A stretch of DNA of 64,000 nucleotides from Incurvaria masculella (Eukaryota; Arthropoda; Insecta; Lepidoptera; Incurvariidae). Position 1 is the stretch's first letter, and every line of letters starts with the position of its first letter. Location of the stretch: assembly GCA_946894095.1 (NCBI GenBank), contig OX335662.1:14092001-14156000 (forward strand), in the 5' to 3' direction. The translations under genes and the position numbers were made by a program. Below, one piece after another: positions 37,801-49,800 of the stretch. The notes below the pieces were generated by a model, which saw nothing but the letters and a program-made list of their open reading frames with translations, ran no database searches and was not told where the DNA came from.

Positions 37801-40800
37801 ACAGTTGCTCTACATATAACTTGTTGTGCAGACGGAGGCCGGGGAACTGTGCCACTACCAGGGCGGCGTGCGAGGCGTGGAGTCGTCGTGGGCGGCGCTG
37901 TCCACGTGCCGCGGCCTGCGCGGGCTCCTTTACGACGGCCAACAGTTGCTCTACATATAACTTGTTGTGCAGACGGAGGCCGGGGAACTGTGCCACTACC
38001 AGGGCGGCGTGCGAGGCGTGGAGTCGTCGTGGGCGGCGCTGTCCACGTGCCGCGGCCTGCGCGGGCTCCTTTACGACGGCCAACAGTTGCTCTACATATA
38101 ACTTGTTGTGCAGACGGAGGCCGGGGAACTGTGCCACTACCAGGGCGGCGTGCGAGGCGTAGAGTCGTCGTGGGCGGCGCTGTCCACGTGCCGCGGCCTG
38201 CGCGGGCTCCTTTACGACGGCGAACATCTGCTCTACATTGAGCCGTCAGGTGCGGAAAATATGCACGGATTATTTATCTTGTCAACTACTCTGCTCGGAT
38301 TCGGCCAATATCAGCTGAGAAGGCGCGGTCATGACCCATACCAAGACTTAAGTATTTGTAGAACTCCTCTTTGCGTTCTCCTCAAATATGTAACTAAAAC
38401 CGTGCTTTTATTGTTGTTGGACTATTATGCATTGGGTATTGATCCCAGACCTGGGGGCTGCACAGTTAGTGACGGGACAGTTGTCCGCGCAGGCGCAGAA
38501 ATGAGCTCCCCTCACTACGTGTACCGACACGAGGACGCGACGGGCGAGCGCGCCTGCGGACACGCCGCCGACCGCTCGCAGCACCGCCTGCGCCGGCGCC
38601 GGCGGGACACCACCGGTGGGGTGAGCTACCATTCAACGAACGATAGACAAACATTGTTTTTCCTCCGAATCTGAGGCAGCAAAACCTACAGACTCAGAAT
38701 ATATTATTACTATGATGAGCCCACAAATCTATGCTCCCTCAGAGTAATCATAATATGCTCCCCGCTGGCGTTTCGGCGTTGGTGGGAATAGAGTCCCTTT
38801 GCGTATTACCTCACGCTTGGACATTGGGAGAGCTATATAAAATCAAAAGCGCATGGCAGTCTTATCCGCAAAACACATGTCCAAAATCCACATGCGTGAT
38901 TTAGTGTGGCCATATTTGCTTCCTCAATATGGTCTGTTGAATTCTTGCCGAGATTCTGCTAATTGTTATTGGTTGAATTGCTTACGTTTACTTCGTTTAC
39001 TTCGTCTCTTTTTTCTTCTCTTATATATTATATATGATATTATTATTATTATTATCTCTTCTTCTCTTCTCTACTTATATAAAAGGGAACGTCTGTCCAC
39101 ATGCGAGAGGTAATCTCCGTAACCACAAAACAGATCAAGATGCGATTTAAACCAATTTAAAGAGAACATCGCTGGGAACGCTTTAGCGTACATACCATCA
39201 CGCTAAATATCCAAAGGGCTGAGCAATATCAATGAAATTACTCTCAAACAAAATTAACTTGCGACGTCATTCAACGATTCACTATTTTCGCACTAATTGT
39301 CAGAAAGCGGATGGCGCAGGGCGGAATACCGACTCTTCTATACGTATTTTGTTCGGGAGGGTATAGGTTCGAATCCTGATAGCCTCAATTTTTTTTTTCG
39401 TTTTTTACATTTTATTGTTTATGGGGTGTCGCATATAATAATTATAGCATGGATTAGACTTATCTCTACTTATATCAAAGAGAACACTTGTCCACATGTT
39501 CGAGGTAAACTCCGTAATAAATATTATATATTATATAAAAGGGAACGTCTGTCCACATGCAAGAGTGTACAGAAAATATCGCTGGGCTCACTCTAGGATA
39601 CATACCATCACGCTAAATATTCTAAGGGCTGAGCAATATCAATGAAATTACTCTCAAACAATATTAATACCATCCCGTGGCGCATGACGGCGTCATTTTG
39701 CCAGAACCGATTAACAATTTTCGCATTAAACGTAGAAAGCCGGATGGCATAGCGCGCATAATCGACTGTTTCGAATATATTTTGTTCGAGGGAGGGTTCA
39801 GGTTCGAATCCTGAAATCTCAATTAGTTTTTTCTGTTTTTTTTTATCTCGCATATAATTATAACATGGATTCGACATAATAGATCAAATTTTTTTTCTGG
39901 TTTTTTTACGTAATTTTTTTTTCTTTATTTCTTTATTAAGGTTCGCCAACAGGGTAATACACGTACAATTTACAAAAGGAGATGTGTTACAAAAATATAG
40001 CGTTCGTGCACACCCCACAAGTGGCGAAGTTTAATGGCAAAACTATTTTCCTAAGGCCCAGTGGCGCGACACTTCGGCGATCGCTCTCCGAAGTTAAGCA
40101 ACGCTGGGTCCGGTCTGGTCTTGGATGGGTGACCATTCGACCGTTGAGAGAGGCTGGCCGTGGTTCGGTTTCCACGTTAAGCTGTAGGTCCCCTTCCTCA
40201 CTTACTAGGTGGTAGGGTTTATCCCGCCCGGGTTGGTACCATCGCATTGGATGAACGATGGTCGAAGCGGCAATGAAAATTGTCCGTGTTTTCCATCCAG
40301 TTCAATGTAGCCGTGCAATATAAGGAAGGTCCTGGCATGGCACCTAGTTCCCATGTGGTGTGTTGGGCTAATACCATGACAGAACTTGTGGTATTAGCCA
40401 TCCATGTCCAGTCACATAAAAAAAAAAAGGAACAATTTTAATTCATGGTATGAAGAAATTTTGTTCCCGAATACGGCTGAGTTAATCAATGTTCAAACAC
40501 GTCACTTTTAGCGAACCACATGGAGTTCATTCAATAATGTCCATACAAAGTGACGTGTTTAATCACACGCGCTGTGAAAAGAAATTTTCAAACTAGGTAT
40601 AAGAACACGCACCTGTTTTTTAATGAATAGTTTCTATGGTTTGGTCAAGAATATGAGTTTGGTGTTGGTCATCACTGATTGCACTTATGTTTCTTCTTTC
40701 CAGACTAGCTAATTGTACAGACACGCATGGCTTTATTATTCCCGCAACTTTAGGGCTAATTAGCATCAGTGGGCCCATTCAGGTAAGAGTGACTTCGAGT

Positions 40801-43800
40801 TCGAAGTGAGTTAACTTAAAAATAGCTGGGAAATATATAATTAGTTGATATTTAACGACGAATTCGATCTCACTCTTACCTGATTGGGCCCCCATGCAAA
40901 ATTATGAGAGGGGTATGCAAATAAGCAGTGGTATGAAATGCTTATAAAGTTTGGTTTCCACGTCTAGCCTGATTCTGCTCACAACTTAAAAGCTACATGA
41001 AATAACTCTAAATTACCAGAGCGGTGAGCATTAGGGTGAAATGCTTATAACTTGAGAACCACTCACCCGATTTATATGCGAATTGTATCTACGTTTGGCA
41101 TCTCTGAGTGCGCTAGAGTTACGGATGGGTGACCGTTTTAGGTGTTGATTTCTTATTTAATTAAGCTATATCGGCTCCATCCGTTATGATTAAAAAGTAG
41201 CAGATAAATTACATCGCTATTGACCAGCCTTTTCGACTAGCCATTTAGGCTACTTTTTATCTAGGAAATAATTCAGCTCGACATCAGTCTAAAACGACAT
41301 GGACCCGAGCGGAGCCGGGTACCGCAGCTAGTGACTAATAAAAGTGTGTTCTCCTGCAGCAAAAAGTATGCGTATGTGCATTTTTAGGTAAGTAGTTTAA
41401 ACGTAGAGTCAATTGCAGCATAGCGTTGAGTGTTTATGGTGAAATCTTTCTTCTGGCAAGTCCTTGGGTTTTCAAGTCAATAACCATTCGAACAAGACGT
41501 CCACATGACGCAGTATTTAGTGACTCGAGAGGTTTTGGTCATCAACTCAAGCTGTATTTTTTTTTTCCGAGTTACTAATATGGTTACTGTGCTGAGGGAT
41601 TAGAATAACATTGGACCTCCAAAATCCACAATCCGCGAGTTACCATTCCAGCCGTTTTGGCAAAAAGCTATCGAGTATGTTTCAACTGCATTTGAAGATT
41701 CCCAGGTTACAGGTATATAGAAAGGCACTCGCCCACGTCTTAAGCGAAGAGATGCAGATACATTCCTGAATTCGAAACACTGTTCGTGTAGTGTTGGCGC
41801 AGACATGGGGCAGCGACTGCTATTGCATCACCCCATCGTAGTTGTCAATCGTCGTAGAGCCGAGCGGGAGTCTCTATTCCCGGGCGCAAGCGGTGGAGTT
41901 ATCGCGCGGTGTATGTCGGTTGCAGTACTCGTTGCGCGCGCCGTCCAGCGCCAACGAGCAGTCCCGCTACGTGGAGCTGGCGCTGGTGGTGGACCACGAG
42001 GGCTTTAACGCCGCCGGCGGAGATCTACGCGCGCTCCACCGCGAGTGCAAGGACATCGCCAATATTATCAACGCCGTATGTACTGCATGTGTGTCCATTT
42101 AGGACTTAATACATCCCATAACCCCAACTAAATGTAAATTGTCCACTTTCCATCTGTGATCAGTCTAACCATAGATAAATGATAGTACTAAAAGATTGCT
42201 AGCGTCATACAAGTGTTGAATAGGGATATTAAAAGTCAACAGATGGCATTGCAATTCACATTTGAGAATACATTAAATACAAACCAATGAAAATGTAAGA
42301 TATATTTTTATTTACAATGACATTACTTAATTTATAGTTAAAATGTAACGTTTTCATCATGCCTGCCTAGGCAAAATTTGGAATTAAGCTTGGTTTAATA
42401 ACGGTCTAACTAGTTCTGGCAGTGACGGGAGATTTGAAATGTCATAGTTCCAGCGAAAATAAGAAGTATTTAGCGAGTTTTGTACGTAGTATGACGTTAG
42501 GAGTACATCCCTACTATCCTTTGTCTATGTTCTAACAGACTATGAGGAGGTGTCGTACGGCATTTTTGTGATTTGGTATAGTAATAATAAACTATTATGA
42601 TAATATCGTTCTTTTTAGACGCTTCTCGTGGTGTGAGTCCCGAACATGTTTGCCCTTTCATGGTAGCTTTATACCCAATTTTGTAATTTCTTCAATATGA
42701 GGTTTTAGTTTCTGGGGCTTAAGTAATTTGGTGATATTTAATAAAAAGCAGCAGAGAAGGACACCAGCTGGGCCTCGATTATTTAGTGGTTTTCAGTGGC
42801 TTTAGTTGATTGCAGGCTTTGTTTACGGCCGATTATTCAAAGTTTGTGTTGCACCAAAGCTTGTAGGAGGAAATCTCAATTGAAAAATGTTTTAGATTTA
42901 GAGTATCGCGTTTACCAGAATATGCGGCGCAGCTCGAAGTCAGTTTAAGAAGGCATTCTCCAGGATCGCCAGTACACTTCTGGGCGTAATTTCCATGATT
43001 GTTTCTTCCACATTTATCTGGCGGGTCACGATCTAGACTTGCTACCTCGCCAGACTATCGAGGTCCAGATGGGTCGCCAAAATGTCCACGACTGATTGAG
43101 CAGCTAACCCTCATATCGGGCTCATATCCGCAATGAGACTTTAATGGAACGTTGTGCACTACAGATGTACGCGCCACTGAACATATTCGTGGCGCTGGTG
43201 CACGTTGAAGTGTGGACGGAGCGGGATGAGATTCCTCTCGTCAACAACGGCGACGACACTCTCAACAGCTTCCTTAAGTACCGGCGCGAGGTGTTGCTGC
43301 GGCACCACCGCAACGACAACGCTCAGCTTCTGACGTGAGTATCTCAGTTTGCGGAGCGAGACCTTTAGTTAACAGTGGCGACGACACTCAACAGCTTCCT
43401 TAAGTACTGGCGCGAGGTGCTGCTGCGGCACCACCGCAACGACATCGCTCAGCTTCTGACGTAAGTATCTCAGTTTGCTGAACGGGACCTTTAGTCAACA
43501 GCGGCGATGACACTCTCAACAGTATCCTTAAGTACTGGCGCGAGGTGCGGCTGCGGCACCACCGCAAAGACAACGCTCAGCTTCTGACGTGAGTATCTCA
43601 GTTTGCGGAGCGGGACCTTTAGTTAACAGTGGCGACGACACTCAACAGCTTCCTTAAGTACCGGCGCGAGGTGCTGCTGCGGCACCACCGCAACGACAAC
43701 GCTCAGCTTCTGACGTAAGTATCTCAGTTTGCTTAGCGGGACCTTTAGTCAACAGCGGCGACGACACTCTCAACAGTATCCTCAAGTACCGGCGCGAGGT

Positions 43801-46800
43801 GCTGCTGCGGCACCACCGCAAAGACAACGCTCAGCTTCTGACGTGAGTATCTCAGTTTGCGGAGCGGGACCTTTAGTTAACAGTGGCGACGACACTCATC
43901 AGCTTCCTTAAGTACCCGCGCGAGGTGCTGCTGCGGCACCACCGCAACGACAACGCTCAGCTTCTGACGTGAGTATCTCAGTTTGCGGAGCGGGACCTTT
44001 AGTTAACAGTGGCGACGACACTCATCAGCTTCCTTAAGTACCCGCGCGAGGTGCTGCTGCGGCACCACCGCAACGACAACGCTCAGCTTCTGACGTGAGT
44101 AACTCAGTTTGCGGAGCGGGACCTTTAGTTAACAGTGGCGACGACACTCAACAGCTTCCTTAAGTACCAGCGCGAGGTGCTGCTGCGGCACCACCGCAAC
44201 GACAACGCTCAGCTTCTGACGTAAGTATCTCAGTTTGCTGAGCGGGACCTTTAGTCAACAGCGGCGACGACACTCTCAACAGTATCCTCAAGTACTGGCG
44301 CGAGGTGCTGCTGCGGCACCACCGCAAAGACAACGCTCGGCTTCTGACGTGAGTATCTCAGTTTGCGGAGCGGGACCTTTAGTTAACAGTGGCGACGACA
44401 CTCATCAGCTTCCTTAAGTACCGGCGCGAGGTGCTGCTGCGGCACCACCGCAACGACAACGCTCAGCTTCTGACGTGAGTATCTCAGTTTGCGGAGCGGG
44501 ACCTTTAGTTAACAGTGGTGACGACACTCAACAGCTTCCTTAAGTACCGGCGCGAGGTGCTGCTGCGGCACCACCGCAACGACAACGCTCAGCTTCTGAC
44601 GTAAGTATCTCAGTTTGCTGAGCGGGACCTTTAGTCAACTGCGGCGACGACACTCTCAACAGTATCCTCAAGTACTGGCGCGAGGTACTGCTGCGGCACC
44701 ACCGCAAAGACAACGCTCAGCTTCTGACATGAGTATCTCAGTTTGCGGAGCGGGACCTTTAGTTAACAGTGGTGACGACACTCAACAGCTTCCTTAAGTA
44801 CCGGCGCGAGGTGCTGCTGCGGCACCACCGCAATGACAACGCTCAGCTTCTGACGTAAGTATCTCAGTTTACTGAGCGGGACCTTTAGTTAACAGTGGTG
44901 ACGACACTCAACAGCTTCCTTAAGTACCGGCGCGAGGTGCTGCTGCGGCACCACCGCAACGACAACGCTCAGCTTCTGATGTAAGTATCTCAGTTTGCTG
45001 AGCGGGACCTTTAGTCAACAGCGGCGACGACACTCTCAACAGTATCCTCGAGTACTGGCGCGAGGTACTGCTGCGGCACCACCGCAAAGACAACGCTCAG
45101 CTTCTGACATGAGTATCTCAGTTTGCGGAGCGGGACCTTTAGTTAACAGTGGTGACGACACTCAACAGCTTCCTTAAGTACCGGCGCGAGGTGCTGCTGC
45201 GGCACCACCGCAATGACAACGCTCAGCTTTTGACGTCAGTATCTCAGTTTGCTGAGCGGGACCTTTAGTTAACAGTGGTGACGACACTCAACAGCTTCCT
45301 TAAGTACCGGCGCGAGGTGCTGCTGCGGGACCACCGCAACGACAACGCTCAGCTTCTGATGTAAGTATCTCAGTTTGCTGAGCGGGACCTTTAGTCAACA
45401 GCGGCGACGACACTCTCAACAGTATCCTCAAGTACCGGCGCGAGGTACTGCTGCGGAGCAACCGCAATGCCAAAGTTGAGCTATTGACATAAGTGTCTTT
45501 CTGTGTATCCTTCATTCTGTATATGTCGATTTACTGTGGCACGATTAACTCCCATCTTTTTGCATGACTTTATGAAGACTTTTGTAGAGGATGCAAAAGT
45601 TCGACATAGAATAAGAAACGAAACTCAATCTTAGCAAGCCACAATGATATTTGCAGGCGGAAACGTTTCGACAACGGAGTGGTGGGGAAGGCACTTAAGG
45701 GCACCATGTGCACTTACGAATACTCGGGAGGCATCAACACCAACCACTCGGAGACCGTGGGGCTGGTGGCCACCACCATCGCGCACGAGATGGGACACAA
45801 TTTTGGTGAGGTTCCGTCTTCTAGCGCTAGATTTGTAAAGAGTTATATTAGGTGCATAACAGATTCAACTGCTCAGAACACTTTGGACTATGTCTTGTTA
45901 TATCTCTCTATTGTAGAACCCATTATCAGATATAGGCAACCCCAAAACGTTTCAACCGAGGCCGGTAGCAATTTTTTCAAAGAAGATCACATTGCTGCCA
46001 GCCGAAGACAAATCAGATGCAAACAAATCACACCACATTCCCGAAGGAATTAGGTTGCCAGGAATGCTACGCCGGGGAAGTTCTTTATTGTGCTTGGTTA
46101 CATTGAACTATACAGAAAACAATAATCAGTGACCTTTCCCTGCTGATGATATTTTTCTTAAATGTGGTAGAATGTGGTAAAATACATCAAAATGGAAGAA
46201 AGAGATGCATGCCTGGAAACTTAAACTGAGGGTCCAGTGTGTAATTCCGATGCGATATACACTTGGCTATGAGGTACATAAGGATGTGTGTACACGTGCA
46301 GGCATGGAACACGACAACGAAGAGGACTGCAAATGTCCTGACAAGAAGTGCATCATGTCACCGTCCAGCAACACCGTCAGTCCCGTGCACTGGTCCTCGT
46401 GTAGCCAGCAGGCGCTTGCACTATCCTTCGAGCACGGACTGGACTACTGCCTTCGGTTAGTAACTCCCGTTCCCACCACGGCGTTCTCACACATCCATGA
46501 AGTGCATCATGTCACCGTCTAGCAACACCGCTGCCCTCTTGCAAATCCTCCAAGCAAATAGGTCTGGATATCTTCGGTAAATCCATCAATAGCTGAAATC
46601 ATTCCCTTTGTAATGTAGAGTTACTTCATAACTAGATTGTTTGACTCGTCCATTGTAGGTTCAAGGGATCAATGAATACAATGAACAATGAACACCAGGA
46701 ACAAGCCGGAGAGGCTGTACGACATGCCGACGTGCGGCAACGGGTTCGTTGAGGCGGGCGAGCAGTGCGACTGCGGCGGCGGCGCGGGCAGCGCGTGCGC

Positions 46801-49800
46801 CGCCTGCTGTCACGCCGACACGTGCATGCTGCGCCGGAACGCCACCTGCGCCACCGGAGCTTGCTGCGACCTCACCGTCAGTCTTGCACTTCCTCTCTCT
46901 CAATGTGCCCACTGACACTGCACAATGTAGGCCTCCCAAATTCCTTTTATGGTAGTTCCATCTTTGTTCACTATATAAACTGTTATAAGATCTATTGGCA
47001 ATGTGTCCAATAACATGAAACCTATATCTTAAACCCGATATACACGCATCAGCTTCCAGCTTCTAATGTTGAAAACCAAATAATAAGAATAATAATAGGA
47101 ATCTCTAGGTATTTGTATACTAATTCAAGTTATCCGCTTGAGCAAATTCTTGGAATTTATTGGATTGAATCTTTATTGTGCAAGATTGAAAAAATAATAT
47201 TAAAAGAACAATTAATAACAACTACCGAACTGCACAAATGTGAACTCCAGTTCCAGCGGTGAGTGTGTGTGTGTGCAGACGTGCAGCGTGCGCGCGGCGG
47301 GCGGCGAGTGTCGCGCGGCGGCGCAGGAGTGCGACCTGCCCGAGTACTGCACTGGACACTGGGAGATCTGTCCCGACGACGTCTACAAGGGTGTGTTTGT
47401 GTGTGTGTGTGCAGACGTGCACCGTGCGCGCGGCGGGCGGCGAGTGTCGCGCAGCGGTGCAGGAGTGCGACCTGCCCGAGTACTGCACCGGACACTCGGA
47501 GTTCTGTCCCGACGATGTCTACAAGATGGACAGTTTGCCCTGCGACAATGGCCAGGTACGATAACCTATATCTTCACGGCTACGCAGAGTCCACGGGCTT
47601 GTGGGTTGTGGTGGCAGAACTTCTGCATTGGGCTAACGACAAAGAGGGTCTAACTAGGGTACGAGATAGTTCCACGAAGACGTGGCGAGTTACCACTCCC
47701 ATCTAATAAAGCCTTCACACGGTTGTTTCACTTGTTGACGCTCGATCCCATGTCTGGCCACGGTGGCCTGATCCAAGGCAGCCTTTACGAGAAACCCATG
47801 TTTATTTTTTTATTACAAACAAGATAAATATACTAGTTTTGTTCATGTCCACCCAAATCAACATGGCTGGGCACAAATTCAAATAATATATAATTTTGAT
47901 GTCCTGTTGACTGCAATCCTTACACGGATGACTTGTGGCAATATAATGTGGGCGTATTCATGGTGGACTGTGGGCCAAAGTGACAATGTGTCGCGGGTCT
48001 CTTTGTTTTTGGTCTGCTTGCCGTTTAACGGGTTACAGTTAGTTACCTGTCAGTTAACTAACTGACAGATAGTTAACCAACAGATAAGTAACTGGCAGAC
48101 AGGTAGAAATGAGCTCCAGGGTCGTGGAAAGGTGAACGTAATTCGTGCCCCTATGTCATATTCAGATGTATGCCATCAATCAAACACAGTTGTAGGTACA
48201 ATATGAAGTTTATATTCTCTTAGATAATTACATCACACAGATGACAATTTGGAGGTTACTTCGCTGATATAAAATAGAATGTTTTACATATGACATGGTT
48301 TTACAGTGTGATTAGAGATCTAGGAAACTAACAAGGTCTGGATGCTCGGTGGTACTTAGCTTGATTAATGTTGGTGTGCTGTTTCCCCCCCCCCCCGGAT
48401 TTCTACTCTTGTTGGTTCAGCTTCAAGAAGCCGGTGAGGCCGTCAACTTGCCGATGTGAAGATGCAGCGAGAGAAGCTCGCATGTGCCTGTGATGTGGTT
48501 TCTTGGACGAAGTTATGGTGTGAAGATCAAGTGCTATATTTCTCTTGATGTTAGGGTACTATGTGGAATGTTGTTCATTCAACGTCGCATTCATAGAATG
48601 CGTTTTGATGTTCATTATATCCATCGGATAAAAGAAGTGAGGCGTAGGTTAAACTTGATCACAAAGATGGGTCAAAGGTGTATATAAGGAAAGGCCGCCA
48701 TCCTGTCGACCGCAACTGTTGGACAAAAAAAAAACTTCGTCTAATTATATGTTTCTTTTCAAAATAAAATTTGGAGTGGTTCCCTATTATTTGTTGTTTC
48801 GTTACTTACGTTGATTTGTTGTTATTGATACCGCATCCTTTCCTGACCGCCTCGATTTGCGAACTGTAATGGACGAGTTTGGTTAGGATCACGAAATGTG
48901 CTCGTATAGCGTTGTCATTTTGAAAAACATGATAACGATGTGCAGATCCCTGAATCTAGATCCTGAAATTCGGCTATGATCAGTTGTGGAATGACATTTG
49001 ACTGACCCATATTGCTCCATTATCAAATGATTGCCATCGATTGCTGCGATTGAATTATACTGGGTTGGCTCTATTTAAGCTCCAATACTAAATGATTTGA
49101 CTCTGTTCGTTCCAATCATTTAATTGGAGTGGACCAAACGCGACCTCGTAAGATAACTTACTCAAGAGAAGTTGAAGTATTTTTCTGGCATCAATTTTAA
49201 GTCTAAAACTTATTTTTGTAAACTGTGAGCCTTTCAGTAAAACTTTCAGTGGCTCCTAAAAAGTAACAGAATACCGAATAATTATCGGCGTAACCAACGA
49301 GTGTTACTGAAAAATATGACTGCCCCGATCTGATTAAGATGTTTGACATGAACCAGAACCTTGACTTGCGTGGTAACAGTAAAAAACTCAACCACTCAGC
49401 TTCAAATACAAACATCTGAAAGCACTTCCTACCTATAGTCGAGTCCAAAATTCGGCGAACTAGTTTGACAGCTCAAAATGCACGAATGTTGCCACAATTT
49501 CGCTAGTGAAGTCTTTCATCGATAGTTGCCACATCGCGCGGTTCGGTCTCCACTCTAACTTGTGGACGGACGATGGCAAAATAACAGGAAGTGGTCATGA
49601 ATTTTCTCTTTTGCCGGTGTAACGTCATCATACTACTGCACTAAACTTTTTCGGCATAATACTGGCCAAAATATCTTTGCATTTCGATAAAAATACTTTG
49701 TTAAGAAAATTATTATTTTCGGATATTTAATCTTAAAAATATATTTGTGTATTGTGGATCAATTTAAATATTTAAATTTGATATGACTTGTGATGCGACA

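Larger units (their letters stand above)
38621..41925 (+). other. ADAM intron 5
   Basis: Contains an imperfect tandem duplication with tRNA-like modules (39060-39890), the 5S-headed SINE (40056-40436), a hairpin MITE copy (40478-40572) and a palindromic MITE (40771-40891). The remainder (38630-39050, 40900-41920) shows nothing I can name, apart from a block near 41280-41335 also present near 27660-27735. Confidence 0.7.

Noticed and set aside
36817..38241. Long open frames on both strands (about 474 and 442 codons) over the 37 kb region
   Set aside because: They arise because the 141-bp repeat is a multiple of three and lacks stops in those frames. The real reading frame is the ADAM prodomain frame, which has TAA in each upstream unit.
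39738..39825. Functional tRNA gene
   Set aside because: The T-arm is good, but no 7-bp acceptor stem pairs and the A-box region is irregular. Better explained as a tRNA-derived repeat.
40080..40137. Functional 5S rRNA gene
   Set aside because: Only the internal promoter part is present, the 5' third is missing, and the sequence continues directly into a SINE body with an A tail.
41096..41140. A second 5S-like fragment (ACGGATGGGTGACCG)
   Set aside because: Only about 14 bases match, with no neighbouring 5S elements. Likely chance or a very old relic.
47279..47390. Mutually exclusive alternative of exon 11
   Set aside because: It lacks the exon's 3' end, and splicing at its GT would shift the frame into exon 12.
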